Source of the DNA: Candidatus Saccharimonadota bacterium
GTDB taxonomy: Bacteria > Eremiobacterota > Xenobia > Xenobiales > Xenobiaceae
Reading direction: 5' to 3'
NCBI GenBank assembly: GCA_004554425.1
Contig: SFMI01000123.1
Location: 1-5,162, forward strand
Length of the DNA: 5,162 bases
Positions 1-5,162 of this stretch are shown one piece after another (position 1 is the stretch's first letter; each line of letters begins with the position of its first letter). Both the position numbers and the translations under genes were made by a program. The notes below the pieces were generated by a model. That model did not search any database. It was not told where the DNA came from and saw nothing but the letters and a program-made list of their open reading frames with translations.

Positions 1-56
1 AGCCCGAAAGACTTATATCAAGAATCCTTACACTTGGTTCCAACGAAAACGATCTT
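1..56 (+). repeat. Left arm of a 56-bp perfect inverted repeat (inverted copy of mod sequence)
   Basis: Positions 1-56 are the exact reverse complement of 177-232 (position 1 pairs with 232 and 56 with 177). The match stops at 57/176 and is cut on the other side by the window edge, so the true repeat may be longer. The right arm is normal mod coding sequence for the conserved segment KPERLISRILTLGSNEND, so this left arm is a piece of the same coding sequence in the opposite orientation. It supplies the last codons of the truncated Mod fragment (IVFVGTKCKDS, then a stop at 18-20). It could be a genuine small inversion or duplication, or a foldback chimera or assembly-graph end. Confidence 0.95.
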
Positions 57-1076
57 TTGTAATCTAGGGACGGAAACCGTATTGATATAATCCATTTGTT
101 CGATTCCTATGAAACGTCGATGCATTTTCATAGCGACAGCTTGGGTCGTGGCAGATCCCATAAAGAAATCAAGGACAAGATCGTTTTCGTTGGAACCAAG
201 TGTAAGGATTCTTGATATAAGTCTTTCGGGCTTAGGTGTACCAAAGACATCTTTCCCGTTAAATAATTTTTTGATTTCTCGTTTAGCATCCTGATTGTGG
301 CCAACTTCCTGATAAGTCCACAATGTTTGTGCCACAACTCCTTTTACGTTAGAAAGGTAACGTTTAAGACGTGGGACATTATTACCATCTTTACCAAACC
401 AAATTTTATTGTCGTTTATCATTTCTTTAAGTTTATCCTTAGGATACAGCCAACTTCGTCCATCAGGTGGTAATACTTTTCGACCTGATGGAGTGGTTAT
501 TTCATATATATTTTCTTTAACGGCAGGTCCTACAGATAGATTGTCAGATTGCCAAGGACCTCTTGGATCGTTATCAGGATTTTTGTATCTACTATTTGCC
601 TCTTGCGAGCGTGGAAGCCTATTTAGTTCTTTTTCAGAGCTATTGTTTTTTGCATAAACTTGAATGTAATCATGGCTTTTAGAGAAAGTCTTTTTAAGGT
701 TAATTGGTGCATATGCACGTTGCCAAACAATTTCGTTTAAGAAGTTTTGACGGCCAAAAATCGAATCAGCTAAAACTTTTAAATAGTGACTTTCGTTATC
801 GTCAATAGAAATCCAGATAGTTCCATTGTCGGCTAATAGTTGCCATGCAATTTCCAACCTAGATTTCATAAATGTTAACCATGCGGCATGTGTAAAGTTA
901 TCGTTATAATCAAAATCTTTTGTAGTATTGTATGGGGGATCTAAGTAGATTAGCTTTACTTTTCCAGCAAATTTATTTTTGATGCTATGTAGTGCAATTA
1001 AATTGTTGCCCTTAATAATCAGATTATCATCATTATTAAAAGAGGTAGCTTTTGTTATTTTGGGCATTTTTAACAT
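18..1076 (-). pseudogene. mod: Type III restriction-modification DNA methyltransferase (Mod), central and catalytic part, both ends lost
   Basis: This is a beta-class amino-methyltransferase fragment (DPPY before the SAM motif). From the Met at 1074-1076, DPPY lies at residues 46-49 (930-941) after the conserved block NLIIKGNNLIALHS. A target-recognition region follows at about 120-230, containing NPDNDPRGPW. VPRLKRYLS and WTYQEVGHNQDAKREIKKLF are typical of type III Mod. The SAM-binding motif DFFMGSATT is at 303-311 (from 170 downward). Intact Mod proteins usually have about 100 or more residues before DPPY and about 100 more after the point reached here. The N-terminal part is found at 4864-5162. 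After SVPRLQK the frame enters the inverted repeat and stops at 18-20. The reading frame stays open upstream to 1256, but those codons oppose the WxL promoter and signal peptide and show no Mod similarity. No convincing ribosome-binding site precedes 1076. Type III Mod acts with a Res helicase-nuclease; no res gene is visible. Probably inactive. Confidence 0.87.
177..232 (-). repeat. Right arm of the 56-bp inverted repeat, inside mod
   Basis: This is the reverse complement of 1-56, separated from it by a 120-base spacer (57-176). Read on the minus strand it encodes the family-typical Mod segment just before the SAM-binding motif, so this is the native copy and the copy at 1-56 is the displaced one. 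The spacer codes the SAM-binding motif and the next family segment, ending in SVPRLQ. Confidence 0.95.
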
Positions 1077-1087
1077 AAAAATATCTT

Positions 1088-1118
1088 TTGATAAGCAATC
1101 TTTCGTTTGTGTTATAAT
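1088..1118 (+). promoter_or_regulatory. Predicted sigma-A promoter of the WxL operon
   Basis: A TTGATA -35-like box (1088-1093) and a perfect TATAAT -10 box (1113-1118) are separated by 19 bases, longer than the usual 17. The -10 box is preceded by TG plus one base (1110-1112), an extended -10 feature that tolerates a poor spacer. A second TATAAT lies at 1124-1129 without a good -35. The promoter sits in the AT-rich junction between the mod fragment and the WxL genes and would drive all three plus-strand genes. Confidence 0.6.
1095..1111 (+). repeat. Short direct repeat at the left mod/insert junction
   Basis: GCAATCTTTCGTTTGTG here matches 4826-4844 in the same orientation, with only two extra T residues in the right copy. 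The right copy lies inside the transposase tail. This copy overlaps the WxL promoter spacer and sits about 20-30 bases from the resumed mod coding sequence. It may be a trace of the IS or of the recombination that formed the insert; chance in AT-rich DNA is not excluded. Confidence 0.5.
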
Positions 1119-1133
1119 AAATTTATAATATTC

Positions 1134-1140
1134 AGGAAGG
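1134..1140 (+). promoter_or_regulatory. Shine-Dalgarno site of the first WxL gene
   Basis: AGGAAGG, followed by A, lies 12 bases before ATG 1153 and 6 bases before an in-frame TTG at 1147. Pairing as AAGGA (1137-1141) gives an acceptable distance to ATG 1153, which I prefer. The TTG would add only two residues. Confidence 0.7.
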
Positions 1141-1152
1141 AAATTATTGCTT

Positions 1153-1761
1153 ATGAAACGTAATTTTTGGACAAAGCTGGGCTTATTAAGCTTAGCGTGT
1201 GGACTTTTTCTAACGGCACCTGCCGCGATCATCAATGCCGATGACACCACTACCACTACCAGTAACGCTACTTTGAATTTAAACAGCAGTGATGCTCATC
1301 TCTCTTTAGATGCGGTGCCAAGTTTCCCGTTTGGGACCGTGAAGACTGGTGAAATTTTAAGTGGTCAACCGCTGAGTAACAACGACCTGAGCGACAATAA
1401 CAAGGTCACCGTGACGGACACCCGGCTGGATGCCAAGGGCTGGCAGCTGACCGTAACGCCGACTGCCTTTACCAATAACGACAAGACGATTGCGGGGACC
1501 TTGAACTTTACGCCAGGGACCTTCGCCTTTACTGATAATCAGGTCGCGGACTGGAAGTGGGAAAAGACCAGCCTGACCCTGCCAAACAGCAGCAGTACCC
1601 CAGTCGCCAACTCAACTGGTGAGCAAGAAGGGACGGCGAGTGCAACCATCAATAAGGCCACTTTTAAGGCCACCAGTCACGATGCCCTGGCCAGCGGCAC
1701 GTACACTTCTACTTTGACTTGGAACTTAAGTGCCACCCCGGGTCCTTCCGCCAGTGAATAA
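1153..1761 (+). CDS. Small secreted WxL-domain cell-surface protein
   Basis: This 202-residue protein has a signal peptide (about 1-29: basic MKRNFWTK, a hydrophobic core, cleavage predicted after INA). A short Thr-rich linker (31-36) follows, and the rest is essentially one WxL domain. The two hallmark motifs are WQL at 97-99 (KGWQLTVTP) and WNL at 190-192 (TLTWNLSATP), near the C-terminus. The segment VPSFPFGTVKTGE (55-67) matches the FGT stretch typical of the start of this domain. In this family the C-terminal WxL domain attaches the exported protein non-covalently to the peptidoglycan of Gram-positive bacteria. There is no LPXTG motif or membrane anchor. Almost no sequence lies outside the domain, so it may be a structural subunit rather than an enzyme; that is inference. 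It is first in a same-strand cluster, 23 bases before the next gene, behind a predicted promoter. Confidence 0.9.
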   Translation: MKRNFWTKLGLLSLACGLFLTAPAAIINADDTTTTTSNATLNLNSSDAHLSLDAVPSFPFGTVKTGEILSGQPLSNNDLSDNNKVTVTDTRLDAKGWQLTVTPTAFTNNDKTIAGTLNFTPGTFAFTDNQVADWKWEKTSLTLPNSSSTPVANSTGEQEGTASATINKATFKATSHDALASGTYTSTLTWNLSATPGPSASE

Positions 1762-1784
1762 TTAGTAAAGGAACGAATCAACTC

Positions 1785-2810
1785 ATGAACAGCACCAAGT
1801 ATAAACGCCTTTTAATGGTGCTGATTTTAATGGTGAGTCTTTGGCTGGTCCCTCAAGCGCAAGCCGCCGTTGCCAACAACGCGGCCGAGTTTACGATCGA
1901 TCCTGTATACCCCTCTGAACAGCAGGCGGGCCATACAGGATATTTTAGTTTGGCGGTTACGCCTGCCAGCACGGTACCGGTCAAAGTCAAAATCACCAAC
2001 ACGAATCAGCACCAAGCCGTGACCTACCGGCTTAAAGTTGGCAACGCCACGACCACCCCAACTGGAACGATCAATTATGCCACCTTCAAGGCCAAAAAAG
2101 ATCCCACCGCGCAATATCGATTGACGGATTTTATCGACCACGCCAAACGCGGCCAAAAAATCACCGTCCCGGCCAACAGCGACCGGACCGTCACCGTCAA
2201 CTTGCGCCTGCCCGCCCATCCCTTTTCAGGCACCGTGGCCGGTGGGGTCTACGTCGAACGCCTAACCAACGGGGCCAATCAACAAAGCGGCAATTTCCAA
2301 ACCCAAAACCACTTTGCGATGACTTTGCCAATTTTGGTGACCGAGCACCCGCACGCCAAGCGAATTGCCAAAATGCAGCTCGCCCAAGTCAAGGTGCAAA
2401 AAGGCCAAGTCGCTGCCCGTTTGCATAACGTCCGGCCAGTCCTCTTTGGTAAATTAACGATCCACGCCCGGATCACTAAGGCCCACCAGACCAAAGCCCT
2501 GGTAAAGAAAACGGTCACCAACTACCAGGTAGCGCCAAATTCGGCCTTTGATTTCGTGGTAACGGATCCGAACAAACCATTGAACGCCGGCCACTACCTC
2601 CTGACGATGAACCTGCAATCAGGAAAACGTCAGTGGCACTTCAGCCGCGCCTTTACCGTCAAGGCCAGCCAAGCCGCCCCGCTGACCAAACGAACCGGGT
2701 GGCTAGGGCTGCCATTGCTGTTATGGTTGATCGGCGGCGGGCTAATTTTGATTATTTTGGCCTTAGTCGGCATCATTTTGAAGCAACGCAAGAAATTAAG
2801 TCAACAGTAA
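1785..2810 (+). CDS. WxL-interacting protein, DUF916 plus DUF3324, membrane anchored
   Basis: This 341-residue protein has the standard architecture of the family: signal peptide (about 1-27, cleavage after QAQA), DUF916 / WxLIP peptidoglycan-binding domain (about 36-157, from FTIDPVYP to GGVYVE), DUF3324 / WxLIP host-binding domain (about 168-293), and one C-terminal transmembrane helix (about 307-333) with a basic cytoplasmic tail (KQRKK). Length is normal for the family. These proteins are almost always encoded beside WxL proteins and are thought to tether or assemble them at the wall-membrane interface; the Lactobacillus plantarum csc clusters are the best-known comparison. Here it lies between two WxL genes, which supports that role. 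An AAAGGA ribosome-binding site (1767-1772) precedes ATG 1785. The gene ends only 4 bases before the next start, so translation of the two is probably coupled. Confidence 0.93.
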   Translation: MNSTKYKRLLMVLILMVSLWLVPQAQAAVANNAAEFTIDPVYPSEQQAGHTGYFSLAVTPASTVPVKVKITNTNQHQAVTYRLKVGNATTTPTGTINYATFKAKKDPTAQYRLTDFIDHAKRGQKITVPANSDRTVTVNLRLPAHPFSGTVAGGVYVERLTNGANQQSGNFQTQNHFAMTLPILVTEHPHAKRIAKMQLAQVKVQKGQVAARLHNVRPVLFGKLTIHARITKAHQTKALVKKTVTNYQVAPNSAFDFVVTDPNKPLNAGHYLLTMNLQSGKRQWHFSRAFTVKASQAAPLTKRTGWLGLPLLLWLIGGGLILIILALVGIILKQRKKLSQQ

Positions 2811-2814
2811 CGTC

Positions 2815-4476
2815 ATGCGAAAACAACTCTTTACCTACCAGCTTTATTTACTCTTATTATTTACCTGCGGATTGATTTATTTCAGCTTTGGCTCTGGCCC
2901 CACGGCCCACGCGGCCGACATTACTACGGCCACCGATTTTGCGCCGTGGACAGAAGGGTACCGGAATCCTGACCCTGACAAGCGGAACAAATACGGTTAC
3001 ATGGTGAATAGCAATAACAATAACATCATTAACGAAACTAACACTAGCAATGGCATCAACTTGAATTTCCGGGTGCTGGCCCACATTAACTGGGACCAAA
3101 GCACCAACACGAAATACTACCTGTTGTTGAAAAGCGGTGCGACCTTTAGGGTCCTAACGCTAACCAGCAATCAAGTGACCCGAACTAAAGTCAAAGACTA
3201 TTCCAGGACCGCTCTTTGGAACGTTTCCGTCAACATGAGTGGCATTAGCGCGGATCAGGTCCAACTAGTACTGTTTGATGACAGCATTTTTTATGGCTTT
3301 TGGAAAACCAACGGGGTGGCGGATGATGGGACTTACTCTTACACCTTGGTCAGCCCCGTCATTGGTTGGAACAATCCCGCCAGCAGCTGGCCAAAGTTCA
3401 GTTCACAAACCTACGCGGGCCAAACGACCACTTTGACCCTGGATGCCCCTGATTTCCAAACCAACAGCAACACCTTGACTAACGTGCTGGCTTTTGACAA
3501 TCCGGTCTTTGTGCCGAATTTAACGGACCAAAAAGTGGTTGATAATACGCTCCAATCCGACTACAAAATCACCACTGATCTCAGCCAAGCCGAACAAGTT
3601 AACGCCCTGGTACCACAAACGGATACGCTTTTTGGTCGCCAAACGACGGTCAAATACCAGCTACCATCCAGTCCCACCACCCAAACTTTCCAGTACGGGG
3701 GGCTGAAAAATCTGATCCTGACCAGCACCGACTTGACCCAGCCGGTTTCGACCAAGGCCAACCTCGCTCCTGATTGGATTAACCAAGTTACCACCGAGCT
3801 CGGCAGCAACTTGACCTACCGGTGGTTTTACGCCACCAGTGAGGATCCTGACTTCAAGAAACTGGTTAAAGATGACAGTAGTGGTGACAGTGATGACTAT
3901 CCGGACAGTCAAAATAGCAGCGGTACCTTCGGGCAAGCTTGGTTAACCTTTCCCAAGGACAGTAAGTTTTTAAATTTCGTGGCTACCCAAAACCAGCAGG
4001 GCCACCAAGTTTACTTATTGATGAAGATCTACGACCAAAGTGATAATTTAAAAGCCCTCACCAACCCAATCTTAGTCCAGGTCACTACCCCGGCCCTACA
4101 GGTACCAGACACAATTAACTTCGGCACGATTGGGACAACCAAACTCTACGGTGGGGGCCAACTGGCTTCCCAATCCAGCGCAACAGACCAGCTAACCGTC
4201 AATACCGCGGGCAGCTGGCAAGTCGCCGCCACCCTCGGCACGGAATCAACCAATAGCATCCGCAAGCTTAATGGCTGGCTAAGTTTCGGTGCGGGACAGC
4301 CGTTAAGCGCGGACCAGGCCGTCACGGTGGCGAGTGGGACCGGGCCTAAGACCTTGCCCCTCAACGCCAAGCTAAACCTCAAGGGCTATCACCACGCCCT
4401 GCCGACCAACCGGAATTTCAACGAAACCATCACGTGGAATCTCACCACCCAACCAACGCCAAGGGCGACCGAGTGA
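2815..4476 (+). CDS. Large secreted WxL-domain surface protein with an unrecognised ectodomain
   Basis: This 553-residue protein has a signal peptide (about 1-33, cleavage after AHA) and a C-terminal WxL domain (about 428-545). The domain contains PDTINFGTIGTT, a first motif in the variant form WQV (468-470) and a canonical WNL (541-543) close to the end. Residues 35-420 match no family I can name. They contain an Asn-rich patch (65-72), an aromatic-rich beta-like stretch, and an acidic Ser/Asp linker (353-369). Repeated T/V/L alternation suggests beta-sandwich modules, possibly a ligand-binding region displayed outside the wall. No catalytic motif is evident. The start is 4 bases after the previous stop with no strong Shine-Dalgarno sequence, which points to translational coupling. 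It is the last gene before the terminator. Its C-terminal tail (TTQPTPRATE) resembles that of the small WxL protein (SATPGPSASE). No LPXTG motif or membrane anchor is present. Confidence 0.88.
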   Translation: MRKQLFTYQLYLLLLFTCGLIYFSFGSGPTAHAADITTATDFAPWTEGYRNPDPDKRNKYGYMVNSNNNNIINETNTSNGINLNFRVLAHINWDQSTNTKYYLLLKSGATFRVLTLTSNQVTRTKVKDYSRTALWNVSVNMSGISADQVQLVLFDDSIFYGFWKTNGVADDGTYSYTLVSPVIGWNNPASSWPKFSSQTYAGQTTTLTLDAPDFQTNSNTLTNVLAFDNPVFVPNLTDQKVVDNTLQSDYKITTDLSQAEQVNALVPQTDTLFGRQTTVKYQLPSSPTTQTFQYGGLKNLILTSTDLTQPVSTKANLAPDWINQVTTELGSNLTYRWFYATSEDPDFKKLVKDDSSGDSDDYPDSQNSSGTFGQAWLTFPKDSKFLNFVATQNQQGHQVYLLMKIYDQSDNLKALTNPILVQVTTPALQVPDTINFGTIGTTKLYGGGQLASQSSATDQLTVNTAGSWQVAATLGTESTNSIRKLNGWLSFGAGQPLSADQAVTVASGTGPKTLPLNAKLNLKGYHHALPTNRNFNETITWNLTTQPTPRATE

Positions 4477-4519
4477 TCACCAAATGTTAAGCGAAGTTGG
4501 GAAAAAGTCTTAAAAATTC

Positions 4520-4568
4520 AAAAGCGCTAGAAACCACGTTACTGAAAACGTTGATTTCTAGCGCTTTT
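4520..4568 (+). terminator. Rho-independent terminator of the WxL operon
   Basis: A perfect 14-bp stem is formed by 4520-4533 (A, then AAAGCGCTAGAAA) and 4555-4568, with an inner ACGTT/AACGT pairing (4536-4540 with 4547-4551) and a T-run ending at 4569. It lies 43 bases after the stop of the large WxL gene. The A-run on the left arm means it could also terminate transcription from the minus strand. Confidence 0.9.
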
Positions 4569-4600
4569 TCTACCATTAGTCAAGCCCCAGAAGAGATTTA

Positions 4601-4729
4601 GGCTAAAAATTTTTCGTGAGGACGGAAAAAGCTGGCTTACTCAAAGAAAATTAGGAAGTTAAGGGTATACTAAATACACCCTTGATCTTGGCTATTTTGA
4701 CCAAGGACGGTAAAATAATAGTGATCAAG
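4601..4729 (-). other. Hairpin-rich non-coding stretch beside the transposase tail (possible IS end or structured RNA remnant)
   Basis: No gene is visible between the operon terminator and the transposase stop codon. Several inverted pairings lie in a row: 4610-4617 with 4622-4630 (TTTTTCGT against ACGGAAAAA, one bulge), AAGGGT 4661-4666 with ACCCTT 4678-4683, CTTGG 4687-4691 with CCAAG 4701-4705, and CTTGATC 4681-4687 with GATCAAG 4723-4729. The last pair shares bases with its neighbours, so the folds may compete. IS110/IS1111-type elements carry a structured non-coding region that makes a bridge RNA, located downstream of the transposase in the IS1111 group. The position fits that, but assigning it is inference. 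Confidence 0.35.
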
Positions 4730-4731
4730 CT

Positions 4732-5162
4732 TTAACGATCTACATGAACTTTGGTATAGTCGTAAAGTTGGTCATTTTTTACGAGATGATACATCGTACG
4801 AATGAGGCGATGGATCGCACCGATGGCAATCTTTTTCGTTTGTGGTGAAGAAGATTGCTTTTTCCCGTTTTTGTCATATCGCTTAGCATTAACTAACACT
4901 TTAGGTTCAAATAATTCGCTAATTTCAGAATAAGCAAGTGTCTCATTTAAGAACGGCTCATCAACACCAACTTCTTGATCTGCATCTTCCTTATTCATGC
5001 TTGCTTTTAATACAGTATCTTTATATGGAAAGTCTAACACTACATCATCTGAATCGTTAATAAACCTATTGTCAACGGTCAAACCAATTCGATTAGAGTA
5101 TTTGGTAAAACTATCTTGCCAGAATTCTTTGTATTCAAAAACATCAATAAATTTATTTAGTT
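4732..5162 (-). pseudogene. mod: Type III methyltransferase (Mod) N-terminal part fused in frame to a transposase tail; 5' end outside the window
   Basis: The frame is open from the window edge to the stop at 4732-4734, about 143 codons; the true start lies beyond 5162. The first part reads as a type III Mod N-terminus, with EYKEFWQDSF near 5115-5145, then VVLDFPYKDTVLKASMNKED, PFLNETLAYSEI and EPKVLVNAKRYDKNG, ending near 4864. In intact homologues this segment leads within a few tens of residues to the NLIIKGNNLIALHS block, which is found instead at about 1000 on the same strand. After KNG the frame continues directly into IS110-like transposase residues. This fragment has no catalytic motif. 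A TTG at 5080-5082 is an internal codon, not a start, because Mod-like sequence continues upstream of it. Confidence 0.8.
4826..4844 (+). repeat. Short direct repeat at the right junction, inside the transposase tail
   Basis: This copy matches 1095-1111 apart from two additional T residues. On the minus strand it encodes part of the transposase segment PQTKKIAI. It lies about 20 bases from the point where Mod coding sequence ends, mirroring the position of the left copy near the resumed Mod sequence. Confidence 0.5.

Larger units (their letters stand above)
4600..4863 (-). mobile_element. Remnant of an IS110-like insertion sequence (transposase 3' end plus flanking DNA)
   Basis: From about 4861 down to the stop at 4732-4734, the minus strand encodes about 43 residues ending in a typical IS110-family transposase C-terminus: KKIAIGAIHRLIRTMYHLVK followed by NDQLYDYTK. 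The rest of the transposase (the N-terminal DEDD catalytic part and most of the C-terminal part) is absent, so the element cannot move by itself. The boundary on the operon side is uncertain and set at the start of the hairpin-rich DNA. Its position at the mod/insert junction suggests it took part in placing the WxL cassette here. Family assignment is by sequence flavour only; another IS family is possible. Confidence 0.6.

Noticed and set aside
409..657. Plus-strand open frame within the methyltransferase region
   Set aside because: It is antisense to conserved Mod coding sequence and has no ribosome-binding site or recognisable domain.
1147..1152. TTG at 1147 as the start of the small WxL protein
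   Set aside because: ATG 1153 gives a normal lactobacillar signal peptide (MKRNFW...) with acceptable spacing to the AAGGA core. TTG remains possible but adds only two residues.
1077..1256. Upstream extension of the minus-strand methyltransferase frame to 1256
   Set aside because: The extra 60 codons lie opposite the WxL promoter, ribosome-binding site and signal peptide, and have no Mod character. The true Mod N-terminus is at 4864-5162.
1246..1262. ACC/ACT triplet tract early in the small WxL gene as a phase-variation repeat
   Set aside because: It is short and imperfect (Thr codons ACC and ACT mixed), and length changes by whole triplets would not shift the frame. More likely a simple Thr linker.
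1827..2219. Antisense 130-codon open frame opposite the DUF916 gene
   Set aside because: It is a shadow of a GC-rich gene: Gly/Arg-rich composition, no domain, no ribosome-binding site, fully inside a confident gene on the other strand.
3561..3936. Two overlapping antisense frames opposite the large WxL gene
   Set aside because: No recognisable protein features; they overlap each other and a confident secreted-protein gene.
1..5162. CRISPR array, tRNA or rRNA genes
   Set aside because: No regularly spaced repeats and no cloverleaf-like or rRNA-like sequence were seen on either strand.

Overview
The window looks like a Lactobacillaceae (low-GC Firmicutes) fragment. Its core is a three-gene cell-surface cluster of the WxL type, which is characteristic of lactobacilli, enterococci and relatives. 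Promoter, ribosome-binding and terminator signals are all Gram-positive in style. I cannot name the species from sequence alone.

Layout. (1) Positions 1-1076, minus strand: the central and catalytic part of a type III restriction-modification DNA methyltransferase (Mod). It carries DPPY, the target-recognition region and the SAM-binding DFFMGS motif, but lacks its N-terminus and its C-terminal tail. The tail is cut by a 56-bp inverted duplication of the gene's own sequence (1-56 against 177-232). (2) Positions 1088-4568, plus strand: a promoter, a small secreted WxL protein (1153-1761), a membrane-anchored DUF916/DUF3324 WxL-interacting protein (1785-2810), a large secreted WxL protein (2815-4476) and a strong stem-loop terminator (4520-4568). 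(3) About 4600-4863, minus strand: a hairpin-rich non-coding stretch and the C-terminal codons of a transposase, most like the IS110 family. (4) About 4864-5162, minus strand: the N-terminal part of a type III Mod protein, fused in frame to the transposase tail and running off the window.

The main reading is that regions 1 and 4 are two halves of one mod gene. They lie on the same strand, in the correct order, with complementary family segments. The Mod N-part stops at a family-conserved NAKRYDKNG segment, and the C-part resumes just before the next conserved block (DNLIIKGNN). A roughly 3.8-kb insert carrying the WxL operon and an IS remnant therefore appears to sit inside mod. Base composition agrees: of single 60-base stretches counted by hand, the mod parts have 20 and 22 G+C (661-720, 4921-4980), while the WxL operon has 42 (2161-2220).

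How the genes work together. The WxL operon should make two exported proteins that bind the cell wall non-covalently through C-terminal WxL domains, plus a membrane-anchored partner whose family is thought to bind both peptidoglycan and WxL proteins. The split Mod is expected to be non-functional. Both window ends fall in repeated or rearranged sequence, so an assembly or amplification artefact must be excluded, especially for the left-hand inverted repeat.
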